Positions 51,328 through 59,843 are shown, counted from the stretch's first letter. The stretch: DNA of 64,000 nucleotides from Bacillus_BA songklensis (GCF_042649685.1 NZ_JBHRZT010000052.1:186001-250000); one strand, 5' to 3'. Notes: generated by a model not told the origin, from the letters alone. Numbers and translations are program-made.

Positions 51328-52995
51328 ATGAAATTTGTGAAAAACAATCAAACAGCTGTTTTTGCCCTGGGTGGTCTTGGCGAAATCGGTAAAAACACGT
51401 ACGCTGTACAATTTCAAGATGAAATTATTTTAATTGATGCCGGTATCAAATTTCCTGAAGATGAGCTATTAGGAATCGATTATGTTATTCCTGACTACTC
51501 GTATTTAGTAAAAAATGAGGATAAAATTCGGGGTCTTTTTATTACGCACGGCCATGAAGACCACATTGGCGGGATTCCTTATTTACTAAGAGAACTTAAT
51601 ATTCCTATTTACGGCGGAAAGTTAGCGCTTGGCTTAATCAAAAATAAATTGGAAGAACACGGCCTTTTACGTAAAACTAAATTTATCGAGATTAAAGAGG
51701 ACGACGTCATTAAATTCCGTAAAACGTCTATCACGTTCTTCCGTACAACACATAGTATTCCTGATTCCTATGGTATCGTGGTAAAAACACCGAACGGTCA
51801 AATCGTACATACGGGTGACTTCAAGTTTGATTTTACACCTGTTGGTGAACCTGCAAACTTAACGAAAATGGCCGAAATCGGAAAAGAAGGCGTTCTTTGC
51901 TTACTTTCTGACAGTACAAACAGTGAGATTCCTCACTTCACCATGTCAGAGCGACGTGTAGGTGAAAGCATTCATGATATTTTCCGTAAAGTAGACGGTC
52001 GTATCATTTTTGCCACATTCGCATCAAACATCCACCGCCTGCAGCAAGTAACAGAAGCGGCCGTATTAAACAATCGTAAGATCGCGGTATTCGGACGCAG
52101 TATGGAAGCAGCGATTGAAATTGGACAAGACTTGGGCTACATTCGTTGTCCGAAAGATACATTTGTTGATGCATCACAGATCAATCGTCTCCCGGCCAAC
52201 CGAGTAACGATTTTGTGTACGGGAAGCCAAGGCGAGCCGATGGCTGCACTGTCACGTATTGCAAATGGTACACATCGTCAAATTCAAATCATTCCTGGTG
52301 ACACGGTCGTCTTCTCTTCTTCCCCAATCCCAGGAAATACAGTAAGTGTCAGCCGTACGATTAACATGCTGTATCGTGCCGGTGCCGATGTCATCCACGG
52401 TGCATTAAATGACATCCATACATCAGGCCATGGTGGACAAGAAGAACAAAAATTAATGATTCGTTTAATGAAACCAAAATATTTCATGCCGATTCATGGC
52501 GAGTATCGCATGCAAAAGATGCATGCTAAACTGGCGATTGATTGTGGTGTTCCTGAAGAAAATTGCTTCATTATGGATAATGGTGAAGTGTTGGCATTAG
52601 GTGATGAAGAAGTCGGGATAACCGGCAAAATTCCTTCGGGATCTGTTTATATTGATGGAAATGGTGTCGGAGATATCGGAAACATCGTTCTTCGTGACCG
52701 CCGCATTTTATCAGAAGAAGGCCTTGTTATCGTTGTCGTAAGCATCAACATGAAAGACTTTAAAATTGCTGCAGGTCCAGATATCATTTCACGCGGTTTC
52801 GTCTACATGCGTGAATCAGGCGATTTAATTAATGACGCACAATCGCTTATTACAAAGCATCTAAATAAGGTCATGGAACGACGCACCACACAATGGTCTG
52901 AAATCAAAAACGAAATTACAGACACATTGGCTCCGTTCTTATATGAAAAAACAAAACGTCGTCCGATGATTCTTCCAATTATCATGGAAGTGTAA
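51328..52995 (+). CDS. rnjA: Ribonuclease J1
   Basis: 555-residue metallo-beta-lactamase/beta-CASP ribonuclease, with 5'-3' exonuclease and endonuclease activity in mRNA turnover and 16S rRNA maturation. Zinc motif THGHEDHIGG (HxHxDH), then HTGDFKFDFTP, beta-CASP motifs including IFATFASNIHRLQQV and HTSGHGGQEEQKLM, and the C-terminal dimerisation domain. Paired with rpoY. A structured repeat (R3) begins right after the stop. Confidence 0.97.
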   Translation: MKFVKNNQTAVFALGGLGEIGKNTYAVQFQDEIILIDAGIKFPEDELLGIDYVIPDYSYLVKNEDKIRGLFITHGHEDHIGGIPYLLRELNIPIYGGKLALGLIKNKLEEHGLLRKTKFIEIKEDDVIKFRKTSITFFRTTHSIPDSYGIVVKTPNGQIVHTGDFKFDFTPVGEPANLTKMAEIGKEGVLCLLSDSTNSEIPHFTMSERRVGESIHDIFRKVDGRIIFATFASNIHRLQQVTEAAVLNNRKIAVFGRSMEAAIEIGQDLGYIRCPKDTFVDASQINRLPANRVTILCTGSQGEPMAALSRIANGTHRQIQIIPGDTVVFSSSPIPGNTVSVSRTINMLYRAGADVIHGALNDIHTSGHGGQEEQKLMIRLMKPKYFMPIHGEYRMQKMHAKLAIDCGVPEENCFIMDNGEVLALGDEEVGITGKIPSGSVYIDGNGVGDIGNIVLRDRRILSEEGLVIVVVSINMKDFKIAAGPDIISRGFVYMRESGDLINDAQSLITKHLNKVMERRTTQWSEIKNEITDTLAPFLYEKTKRRPMILPIIMEV

Positions 52996-53122
52996 TGAGA
53001 AAAGCGAAACAAGCCCGCTTAGCTCCATAGGGCATTGGAACTCCTGACAAAGAAGCGCTTTTTGCTTCGGAAGGCAGGAGTGAAATGACCGTAGGAGCTG
53101 GCTTGTGCAGCTGGACAATCCC
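52996..53122 (+). repeat. Structured intergenic repeat, copy R3
   Basis: Third copy of the R1/R2 element, directly behind the rnjA stop. Stems: ACAAGCC (53009-53015) with GGCTTGT (53100-53106), AGCTCC (53021-53026) with GGAGCT (53094-53099), ACTCCTG (53040-53046) with CAGGAGT (53075-53081), and GAAGC (53052-53056) with GCTTC (53064-53068). It shares TTGGAACT, GTGAAATGACCG and the end CAGCTGGACAA with the other copies. Confidence 0.78.
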
Positions 53123-53142
53123 AAAGTATAATTTATACTTAT

Positions 53143-53188
53143 ATAAAAAAAGAAGGTCTTCCTCACTCGAGGAAGACCTTCTTTTTTT
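53143..53188. terminator. Bidirectional terminator between rnjA and ktrC
   Basis: AAAAAAAGAAGGTCTTCCTC pairs perfectly with GAGGAAGACCTTCTTTTTTT around ACTC; the strongest terminator in the window. Ends rnjA (after R3) and ktrC. Confidence 0.95.
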
Positions 53189-53846
53189 ACCCCACCACTT
53201 TTTTCTCAAAACGATTAATATCAACATCCGCTCCAATAACAATCAAAATATCGCCTTCACGAATGATCTCCGAAGCCTGAGGAGAAACGATAATTTCTTT
53301 CCCTCTTTTAATCGCCACGATATTAATTCCATATTTTGCGCGGATATCCAAATCAATCAACGAGTGACCATTCACGCGGTTGTTCGCTACAATCTCCACG
53401 ATGCTGTGTTCATCCGATAGCTCTAAATAATCCAACACATTATTTGACACTATGTTTGTTGCAATACGGCGCCCCATATCTCGTTCTGGATGAACAATTC
53501 GATTCGCTCCGATTTTCGTTAACACCTTTTCGTGATAGTCGTTTTGCGCTTTAACAGTAATATTATCTACACCCAGTTCTTTTAAAATTAAGGTTGTTAA
53601 AATGCTTGCCTGAATATTGGCACCGATAGCCACAATGACATGATCAAAGTTACGGATTCCCAAACTTTTCAATACGGACTCATCTGTAGAATCCCCGACT
53701 ACTGCATGTGAAGCAATATTCGCAAACTCATTTACTTTATCTTCATCCATATCGATTGCCAGTACTTCCATTCCTTGCTCACTCAATGTTTTGCAAATGC
53801 TTCCACCGAAGCGGCCCAGTCCAATTACAGCAAACTCTTTTTTCAC
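53187..53846 (-). CDS. ktrC: Potassium uptake protein KtrC (RCK/TrkA-N regulatory subunit)
   Basis: 219-residue cytosolic regulatory subunit of a Ktr K+ channel. RCK-N Rossmann domain with AVIGLGRFGGSICKTLSEQG and the nucleotide-binding acidic residue in LAIDMDEDK, then an RCK-C domain (SLIDLDIRAKYGINIVAIKR). In B. subtilis it pairs with KtrD and binds c-di-AMP. GTG start at 53846 with GGAGGAG 6 nt upstream. The channel subunit is not in this window. Confidence 0.94.
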   Translation of the reverse strand: MKKEFAVIGLGRFGGSICKTLSEQGMEVLAIDMDEDKVNEFANIASHAVVGDSTDESVLKSLGIRNFDHVIVAIGANIQASILTTLILKELGVDNITVKAQNDYHEKVLTKIGANRIVHPERDMGRRIATNIVSNNVLDYLELSDEHSIVEIVANNRVNGHSLIDLDIRAKYGINIVAIKRGKEIIVSPQASEIIREGDILIVIGADVDINRFEKKVVG

Positions 53847-53906
53847 AAAAAACTCCTCCAATAGTAACTCTATTGAGTATATAATAGTTAGTATAGAATG
53901 ATTTTA

Positions 53907-54926
53907 TCATAATTTTTTACCCTTAACGTAATCTGCATCAAATAAAAATAAACGCATAAGTAAAAATAGAGATGGGATGAGCAGCAGTAAACCTAAAATA
54001 AAGGCCGCCACTAAGGTTATCCCCATCGTATCGTTTGTATAGCCGCTGTAAATCGTAATATACGGATCTAAAATATATGGTAAATGGGATGCCCCATATC
54101 CAAAGAATGCAAAGAAAAATTGGAACATGACAAAGATAAACGCTGTACCGTAACGACAACGCATCCAAATAAGAACAGACGCAATTAAGAAACAAAGAAG
54201 CGACAACATAAACATCCACCAGTAACGATCCAAAATATTTTCAAAATGACGGACGTTATGCTGTTTTAACGAAACAAATACTAAAAAGCTCGCCAAAATG
54301 GTCGGCGGACTCCAGAACAAGGCGAAGCGGCGAAGCAATTCAAGTGCTTTTTGGTCATCTGCCCGATGCGCGTAGTATGTTAAAAAACTGGCACTGATAA
54401 AGAGCACTGATACAATCGCTAAAATGACGACACTCCAGGAGTAAAAGTTCGTGAACAGTTCCTTTGCTAAAAAGACAACATTCTCCCCTCGTTTTTCAAT
54501 GAATCCACCTTCTGAAATGGTAAGGGCCGTTGAAAGTGAAGCAGGAATTAACAACCCTGTTGCCCCATACAAAAATAAGTAAAGATTATTATCTTTTGAT
54601 CCATAATTCCCGAAGGCATAGAACGAGCCCCGAATGGCCAGCAATACAAGAGAAATACTCCCCGGAATCAATAAAGCTGTGCCGTAATAATATGCCGTAT
54701 CAGGAAAAAAGCCTACAATACCAACGAAGAAAAAGACAAAGAAAACATTTGTCACTTCCCATACCGGGGACAAGTAGCGGCTAATAAGCCGATTAATAAT
54801 ATGATCCTGTTTTGTGACTTTTCCGTAGTAAGCAAAAAATCCTGCTCCAAAATCGATGGAAGCAACAATTAAATACCCATATAGGAATAACCAAAGCACA
54901 GTCATTCCCAGCAGTTGAATTTCCAT
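53907..54926 (-). CDS. Cytochrome bd-type oxidase subunit II (YthB type)
   Basis: 339-residue polytopic subunit II of a bd-type menaquinol oxidase, with about eight or nine helices. Landmarks: LWLFLYGYLIVASIDFGAGF at the start and LAIRGSFYAFGNYG. It lies 22 nt downstream of the subunit I gene. The Bacillaceae paralogues CydB and YthB cannot be separated with certainty by eye; overall form and lack of cydCD nearby favour the YthAB (cyanide-insensitive-like) group. Confidence 0.85.
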   Translation of the reverse strand: MEIQLLGMTVLWLFLYGYLIVASIDFGAGFFAYYGKVTKQDHIINRLISRYLSPVWEVTNVFFVFFFVGIVGFFPDTAYYYGTALLIPGSISLVLLAIRGSFYAFGNYGSKDNNLYLFLYGATGLLIPASLSTALTISEGGFIEKRGENVVFLAKELFTNFYSWSVVILAIVSVLFISASFLTYYAHRADDQKALELLRRFALFWSPPTILASFLVFVSLKQHNVRHFENILDRYWWMFMLSLLCFLIASVLIWMRCRYGTAFIFVMFQFFFAFFGYGASHLPYILDPYITIYSGYTNDTMGITLVAAFILGLLLLIPSLFLLMRLFLFDADYVKGKKL

Positions 54927-54948
54927 CCGATACGCCCTCCTTTAACTG

Positions 54949-56280
54949 TTAATCTTTAAAACGATATTCAAGTTCTGCTTCTGCCGGATTATTGAGAAAC
55001 ATTTTTCGAAGGACAACCGTACAAACGATACCCAGGACAATATAAAGTCCAAGGAACAGCCATAGTATAGCCTCTACACCGTCTGATGTTGTCGCCGCTT
55101 CCGGCACTTTCATATATCCTCTTAAAATCCAAGGCTGACGCCCCACTTCAGCTAATATCCACCCTAATTCAATGGAGATCATTGCAAGCGGCCCGCAGAG
55201 CACAATGGCCCGCAATAACCATTTATTATGCATCCACTCTTTTTTCCATCTTGAAAACATGACGAATAATAATGAGACAAGAGTCATGAATCCCGCAAAC
55301 GATACTTTAAAATCAAATAGATAATGAATGTACAAAGGCGGTATCTCGTCTTTCGGAAACTCGTTTAACCCTGTAACTTCTCCATTAAAATCGCTCAATG
55401 ATAAAAAGCTCAGCATTTTCGGCAAATGAATGGCATATTTCACTTCTTGTGATGCTTCATCAAGCGTACCGAATAAAATCAGATCGGCTCCTTCTTCCGT
55501 TTCAAAATGCCACTCCAGCGCCGCTAATTTTTCAGGTTGATATTCAGCAAGAAACTTCGCTGATAAGTCACCGGCAATCCCTGTTAAAATCACAAAGACA
55601 AAGGCGGATGTGACCGTTAAACGCAGTGCTTTTTTCGTATAATCCGTCGCTTTGCCGCAAAGTATTTGGAAGGCTGCAATCATCGCAAGAACAAATGCAG
55701 ATGTTAAATAGGCGGTTGTAAGCACATGGAATGTTTTTGTTGGTGTAGCAGGGTTAAACATCGCCTGGATCGGATCGACCGTTTTAATGACACCATCCAC
55801 TAATTCAAATCCTTGCGGTGTGTTCATAAACGCATTCACTGTTGTAATGAAAAATGCCGATAATGATGAACCGATAATGACTGAAATTGAAAGGAGCCAG
55901 TGATAAATCGGCTTTTTAAATCGATCCCACGTATATAAGTAAATCCCCAGGAAAATCGCTTCAAAGAAGAATGCGAATGTTTCCATAAACAATGGCAGCG
56001 CAATGGCCTGCCCTGCAATTTTCATAAAACTTGGCCATAAAAGGGACAACTGCAATCCGATACACGTGCCGGTTACGACTCCAATCGCTACCATGATCGT
56101 AAAACCGCGTGTCCACCGCCTGGCCAATAACATATAATGCGAATCATTCTTTTTAATCCCAATCCATTCAGCCACCGCGATCATAACAGGCACACCGACA
56201 CCGACAGTTGCAAAAATAATATGGAAAGCCAATGTTAATGTCGTTAGCATGCGGCTCAACATAACGCTATCAAATTCCAT
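54949..56280 (-). CDS. Cytochrome bd-type oxidase subunit I (YthA type)
   Basis: 443-residue subunit I carrying hemes b and b595/d. Landmarks: the N-terminal MLTTLTLAFHIIFATVGVGV with the heme His, the helix containing LFMETFAFFFEAIFLGIYLY, and the quinol-oxidase motif GWILAEVGRQPWIL (ExGRQPW). Q-loop is short as in Firmicutes. It reduces O2 to water with high affinity without pumping protons. Rex/FNR-type dyad 100 bp upstream (56381). Operon with subunit II. Confidence 0.9.
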   Translation of the reverse strand: MEFDSVMLSRMLTTLTLAFHIIFATVGVGVPVMIAVAEWIGIKKNDSHYMLLARRWTRGFTIMVAIGVVTGTCIGLQLSLLWPSFMKIAGQAIALPLFMETFAFFFEAIFLGIYLYTWDRFKKPIYHWLLSISVIIGSSLSAFFITTVNAFMNTPQGFELVDGVIKTVDPIQAMFNPATPTKTFHVLTTAYLTSAFVLAMIAAFQILCGKATDYTKKALRLTVTSAFVFVILTGIAGDLSAKFLAEYQPEKLAALEWHFETEEGADLILFGTLDEASQEVKYAIHLPKMLSFLSLSDFNGEVTGLNEFPKDEIPPLYIHYLFDFKVSFAGFMTLVSLLFVMFSRWKKEWMHNKWLLRAIVLCGPLAMISIELGWILAEVGRQPWILRGYMKVPEAATTSDGVEAILWLFLGLYIVLGIVCTVVLRKMFLNNPAEAELEYRFKD

Positions 56281-56380
56281 CTTTTCCCCACCTCATTTTT
56301 CAAATCATTACTTTTTTAATTTCACTATAGTGATAGTTTAAAACTGGTTAAAAGGGCTTTGTTGAGAAGCTTTGAATATT

Positions 56381-56398
56381 TTGTGAGTAATTTCACAA
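56381..56398. promoter_or_regulatory. Rex- or FNR-type operator upstream of the bd oxidase genes
   Basis: TTGTGAGTAATTTCACAA is an 18-bp dyad: it matches the Rex consensus TTGTGAA-N4-TTCACAA except one base, and also fits TGTGA-N6-TCACA, the B. subtilis FNR consensus, exactly. It lies 100 bp before the cydA-like start. A second half site (TTGTGA, 56403-56408) follows. An unrelated hairpin AAACCTTC/GAAGGTTT lies at 56431-56464. Confidence 0.6.
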
Positions 56399-56585
56399 TT
56401 TTTTGTGACTAACTCTTTCTAAAAGAAAAAACCTTCCTGTAAGCTTGACTGTCCAAGAAGGTTTTCTCTATATCGTATTTGGTTGTTTGTACATTTATTC
56501 CTTCTTATCTATTCATAGAGCAGCCATTTCAGAATGTTAAGGAGGTTAACTTCCAAATTCCTTCCAGCAATATAAAACATGTTTC

Positions 56586-56700
56586 AAATCAAATAAAGCG
56601 TCAGGAAAACCCTTTGTTTTACTGGATTCTCCATGACGCTTCATTTGAAGGAATGTTCTGAAACGGCCTGCTTTTGGCCGTCTTAGAACATTCTCTTTTA
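56586..56700. repeat. Palindromic 3' repeat, copy f, with adjoining terminator hairpin
   Basis: TCAAATaAAGCGTCA pairs with TGACGCTTcATTTGA (56586-56648), with CC/GG inner pairs. It is followed by GAATGTTCT...AGAACATTC with an inner ACGGCC/GGCCGT and a CTCTTTTA tail (56651-56700) against the stop of the 6-phosphogluconate dehydrogenase gene. Confidence 0.72.
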
Positions 56701-57594
56701 TTTTTTCTCTACAGCGTGGCCGCCGAATTCGTTGCGGAGAGCCGCTACTACTTTACCGGTGAACGTATCTTCTTGTAAAGAACGATAACGCATTAATAAA
56801 GACAATGTGATAACCGGTGTCGGTACTTGAAGATCAAGTGCTGTCTCCACTGTCCATTTTCCTTCTCCTGAAGAATGCATGATACCTTTAATCGCATCAA
56901 GTTTTGCATCTTTAGAGAAAGCTCGCTCTGTCAGCTCAATTAACCAAGAACGAATAACCGATCCGTTGTTCCAAACGCGTGCAACTGCTTCGTAGTCATA
57001 GTCAAACTCACTTTTCTCAAGCACTTCAAATCCTTCAGCAATCGCTTGCATCATCCCGTATTCGATTCCGTTATGAACCATTTTTAAGAAGTGGCCGCTT
57101 CCAGCTGGTCCTGAATATAAATAACCGTTTTCCACGTTGATATCTTTGAAGATTGGCTCGATTGCCGCAAATACTTCTTTGTCTCCGCCAATCATCATAC
57201 ATGCTCCGTTACGGGCCCCTTCCATACCGCCGCTTGTTCCTACATCAAAGTAATAAATGCCTTGTTCGTTCGCTTCTTTTGCACGACGAATAGAATCTTT
57301 ATATTGAGAGTTACCGCCTTCAATGATGATATCTCCTTCTTCTAAAAGACCAATTACCTCATGGATGACGTTTTCTGTTAACTCGCCTGCAGGTACCATT
57401 GACCATACAATTCTTGGCTTTTCTAATTGAGTGATTAAATCTTGAATAGATGAAGCAGGGGAAGCTCCTTGTTCTGCTGCTTTTTGTACCGCTTCTGCGT
57501 TCACATCATACGCTACTACAGAGTGCTGGTGATCCATTAAATTCAATACGAGGTTTGCCCCCATTTTTCCTAAACCGATCATACCTAACTTCAT
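56698..57594 (-). CDS. yqeC: 6-phosphogluconate dehydrogenase, decarboxylating, short form (YqeC type)
   Basis: 298-residue NAD-type (short) 6-phosphogluconate dehydrogenase: Rossmann motif IGLGKMGANLVLNLM, substrate-binding DVGTSGGMEGARNGACMMIG, catalytic Lys in SGHFLKMVHNGIEYGMM. Produces ribulose 5-phosphate, CO2 and NAD(P)H; short forms usually prefer NAD, and physiological role in Bacillus is not settled. Monocistronic, with its own terminator. In B. subtilis yqeC is at a different locus. Confidence 0.87.
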   Translation of the reverse strand: MKLGMIGLGKMGANLVLNLMDHQHSVVAYDVNAEAVQKAAEQGASPASSIQDLITQLEKPRIVWSMVPAGELTENVIHEVIGLLEEGDIIIEGGNSQYKDSIRRAKEANEQGIYYFDVGTSGGMEGARNGACMMIGGDKEVFAAIEPIFKDINVENGYLYSGPAGSGHFLKMVHNGIEYGMMQAIAEGFEVLEKSEFDYDYEAVARVWNNGSVIRSWLIELTERAFSKDAKLDAIKGIMHSSGEGKWTVETALDLQVPTPVITLSLLMRYRSLQEDTFTGKVVAALRNEFGGHAVEKK

Positions 57595-57829
57595 ATGATT
57601 AAAAAACCTCCAACTCTTATGTAAGATACCTAAAAAAGCATCTAGGTTATATTATACAATAAACCATTCGACAAAAATCGTCTTTCTTCGTGCTTTTTTA
57701 CAAATGTGCCATGTTTCTTTCCCTTCTCTTAAAAGTTTACCTCTAAATTTACATAATTAAACAAGAAAAGAGCTGAAGTCTGTGCAAGAACAGGCATCTA
57801 TGACAGCATCCTGCCAAAGTATGAAAAAA

Positions 57830-57875
57830 ACGGCCCTCCATCTCACACCAAAAAGGGTGAGATGGAGAACCGTTT
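57830..57875 (-). terminator. Terminator of ykuV
   Basis: CTCCATCTCACaCC pairs with GGGTGAGATGGAG around AAAAA; on the minus strand a TTTTTTT run follows. Lies about 60 nt beyond the ykuV stop. The remaining gap to 57595 holds no gene. Confidence 0.85.
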
Positions 57876-57932
57876 ATTGACTCATTTTTCTTTTTTTGCA
57901 AGGTTTTCGCTGTTTCAGAATGGTTCGCTCTT

Positions 57933-58388
57933 TTACTCTGCTGCTTCTGTTTCAGCTAATACGCGGTTAACGCGTTTTTCTAACATTTTCATTCCGCTGC
58001 CGCCCGCTTGGAAGTGGCGAAGCTGACCTGTTTTATCAAATACATAGTAAGCAGGAACGTATTGGTTTTCGAACGCATCTGTCAATTTATGCTCGCTGTC
58101 AACGAAAATAGGTTGCACAATATTATGCTCTTCCGCCACTTTCTTGATTTCCTCGATATTTAAGTCATTTTCAGAGCGCGGCATATGAACTGCTACCACA
58201 TTTAATTTATCTTTATACTGATCGCGAAACTCATTGACTTGCGGCATCGCTTCTTTACATAAATGGCAGCTGATAGACCAGAAATGGATAAGTGTTGGCT
58301 TTTCACCAATTAATTCTTCCTTTGTTACTTGTCCGTTTAACCATTCAGTAGCACCTGTTAATTCAGGCATTTGCTCACGTAACTTCAT
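57933..58388 (-). CDS. ykuV: Thiol-disulfide oxidoreductase YkuV
   Basis: 151-residue thioredoxin-fold protein with active site SISCHLCKEAMP (CxxC = CHLC) and the cis-Pro region QYVPAYYVFDKTG. No signal peptide, so it is cytosolic, unlike ResA or StoA. Sequence is very near B. subtilis YkuV, a thioredoxin-like reductant. ATG with TAAGGAGG upstream. Next to the peroxiredoxin gene ykuU, its likely partner in peroxide reduction. Confidence 0.93.
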   Translation of the reverse strand: MKLREQMPELTGATEWLNGQVTKEELIGEKPTLIHFWSISCHLCKEAMPQVNEFRDQYKDKLNVVAVHMPRSENDLNIEEIKKVAEEHNIVQPIFVDSEHKLTDAFENQYVPAYYVFDKTGQLRHFQAGGSGMKMLEKRVNRVLAETEAAE

Positions 58389-58543
58389 CGATGTCTCCTC
58401 CTTAAATCGATATTGTTTTTGTTCACATTGCTTTGTAATGTCTACTACTCATAATATGTTCCAAATATTATGAGACGGTCCAAGGGCGGAGGCTGACCCC
58501 CAAAATGAGAGTCGGCCTCTTTTGGAATCGCCTCGTACGTTCA

Positions 58544-58577
58544 AAAAAAGGTCTAACATAGTGTTAGACCTTTTTGA
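58544..58577 (-). terminator. Terminator of ykuU
   Basis: AAAAAGGTCTAACA pairs with TGTTAGACCTTTTT around TAG, immediately behind the ykuU stop; symmetrical, so bidirectional. A second hairpin, GAGGCTGAC/GTCGGCCTC at 58491-58524, follows. Confidence 0.9.
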
Positions 58578-58583
58578 TTATCA

Positions 58584-59132
58584 TTAAACGCTTAATGTAG
58601 CTTGTCCTGGTTTCCAGTTAGCCGGGCATAAGCCGCCAGTTTGTAACGCTTGAAGAACGCGTAATGTTTCATCAACGTCACGGCCGATGTTGTTATGGTT
58701 AACAACAGAGTACATTAATTCACCTTCTGGATTGATGATGAATAAACCGCGAAGCGCAATACCTTCTTCTTCAATTAAAACGCCATACTCACGAGATACA
58801 ACATGGTTTGTATCAGCAGCTAATGGGTATTTAAGATCACCTAAACCGTTGTCTTTACGGTCTGTTTTAATCCAAGCCAAGTGTGTGTGGATTGTATCTG
58901 TAGAAACACCGATTACTTCAGCATCTAAATCTTCGAATTCATCGTAACGGTCAGATAATGCTGTAATTTCTGTTGGACATACGAAAGTGAAGTCCATCGG
59001 ATAGAAGAATAAAACCGTCCATTTACCGTTCTTCATGTTTTCTTCTAGGCTTACTTTACCGAATTCCTTGTTCGCTAATACAGCATCCATTTCAAAGCGT
59101 GGAGCTTGTTTACCTACCATACGTTCTGGCAT
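58584..59132 (-). CDS. ykuU: Typical 2-Cys peroxiredoxin YkuU
   Basis: 182-residue AhpC/TSA-type peroxiredoxin. Peroxidatic Cys in FYPMDFTFVCPTEI (about residue 51) and resolving Cys in GGLCPANW near the C-terminus. Reduces H2O2 and organic peroxides using thioredoxin-like donors, probably YkuV downstream. ATG 59132 with GGAGGGAT upstream. An 11-bp inverted repeat lies just ahead of the ribosome binding site (59158-59190). Confidence 0.94.
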   Translation of the reverse strand: MPERMVGKQAPRFEMDAVLANKEFGKVSLEENMKNGKWTVLFFYPMDFTFVCPTEITALSDRYDEFEDLDAEVIGVSTDTIHTHLAWIKTDRKDNGLGDLKYPLAADTNHVVSREYGVLIEEEGIALRGLFIINPEGELMYSVVNHNNIGRDVDETLRVLQALQTGGLCPANWKPGQATLSV

Positions 59133-59157
59133 AGTTAAATCCCTCCAAATTAAAATT

Positions 59158-59190
59158 TAAATGAGAATATGTAATGTGAATTCTCATTTA
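59158..59190. promoter_or_regulatory. Inverted repeat ahead of ykuU
   Basis: TAAATGAGAAT (59158-59168) and ATTCTCATTTA (59180-59190) form a perfect 11-bp dyad with an 11-nt spacer, 26 nt upstream of the ykuU ATG. Could be an operator or a 5' leader hairpin. It is not a canonical PerR box or Fur box. The gap on to 59525 shows nothing else. Confidence 0.5.
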
Positions 59191-59525
59191 GAGTTCCCAT
59201 TCACACTTCTGATTATAAGGCAATCGCTATTTTTAGTCAATGTTAAATGATAATTAATTTAAATAAAAATCCTTTGAAGCGATCGCTGAAAAACATTACA
59301 TAGATGTTATGCCCATAACAAGATTGGAATAAACGGTAAAATATAAAAAATCATTTGCAGGCCGGCCCGAGAAAAAACTCTCCAATAAGTAGTGTAACAT
59401 TTCCAAAAAAGGTAATAAACTAATGTGCTCTTAAAACAGGCAGTTTTTTGAAGAGCTGTTTTTACGTTCTCTAAAAAATCAATAGGTTTGGTGTATGATA
59501 AATGAAAGCTGCCATTATAAATACA

Positions 59526-59563
59526 ATAAAAAATGCTGGAGGCTCTTCCCCAGCATTTTTTTA
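59526..59563 (-). terminator. Terminator of ykuS
   Basis: AAAAATGCTGG pairs with CCAGCATTTTT around a 10-nt loop, with A/T runs at both ends; about 40 nt beyond the ykuS stop. Confidence 0.88.
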
Positions 59564-59600
59564 TGTAGCCAAAAACCTCAAACGGTTTTCGACATGTTCA

Positions 59601-59843
59601 TTAGCGAAGCTTGCTTTCGATTTGTTGACATACTTCTTCGGCAGTTAACCCGTTCGCCTCGATAACAGGTCCTGCTATCACCGCGTTTGCAATACCCATA
59701 ATGTTTGAGTCCAGACCTGTGATAACGCAGCAGTCACAGCCTTGGACATCACTTTCTTGACGAAGCTTCACAACATCATATCCTCTTTCCTGAAGGGCTT
59801 GCTGTACGTTTGTTAAACTTCCTTCTACACCGATTTTTGCCAT
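59601..59843 (-). CDS. ykuS: YkuS family protein (UPF0180)
   Basis: 80-residue small soluble protein of UPF0180 (IGVEGSLTNVQQALQERGYD, GCDCCVITGLDSNIMGIANA). Function unknown. The GCDCC cluster is a notable feature and may bind metal. ATG 59843 with GGAGGTGGA upstream. It lies downstream of ykuR as in B. subtilis and has its own terminator. Confidence 0.9.
   Translation of the reverse strand: MAKIGVEGSLTNVQQALQERGYDVVKLRQESDVQGCDCCVITGLDSNIMGIANAVIAGPVIEANGLTAEEVCQQIESKLR

Noticed and set aside
59158..59190. Fur or PerR box before ykuU
   Set aside because: The half sites resemble TGATAAT only loosely and the 11-nt spacing differs from the 7-1-7 boxes; kept as an unexplained dyad.
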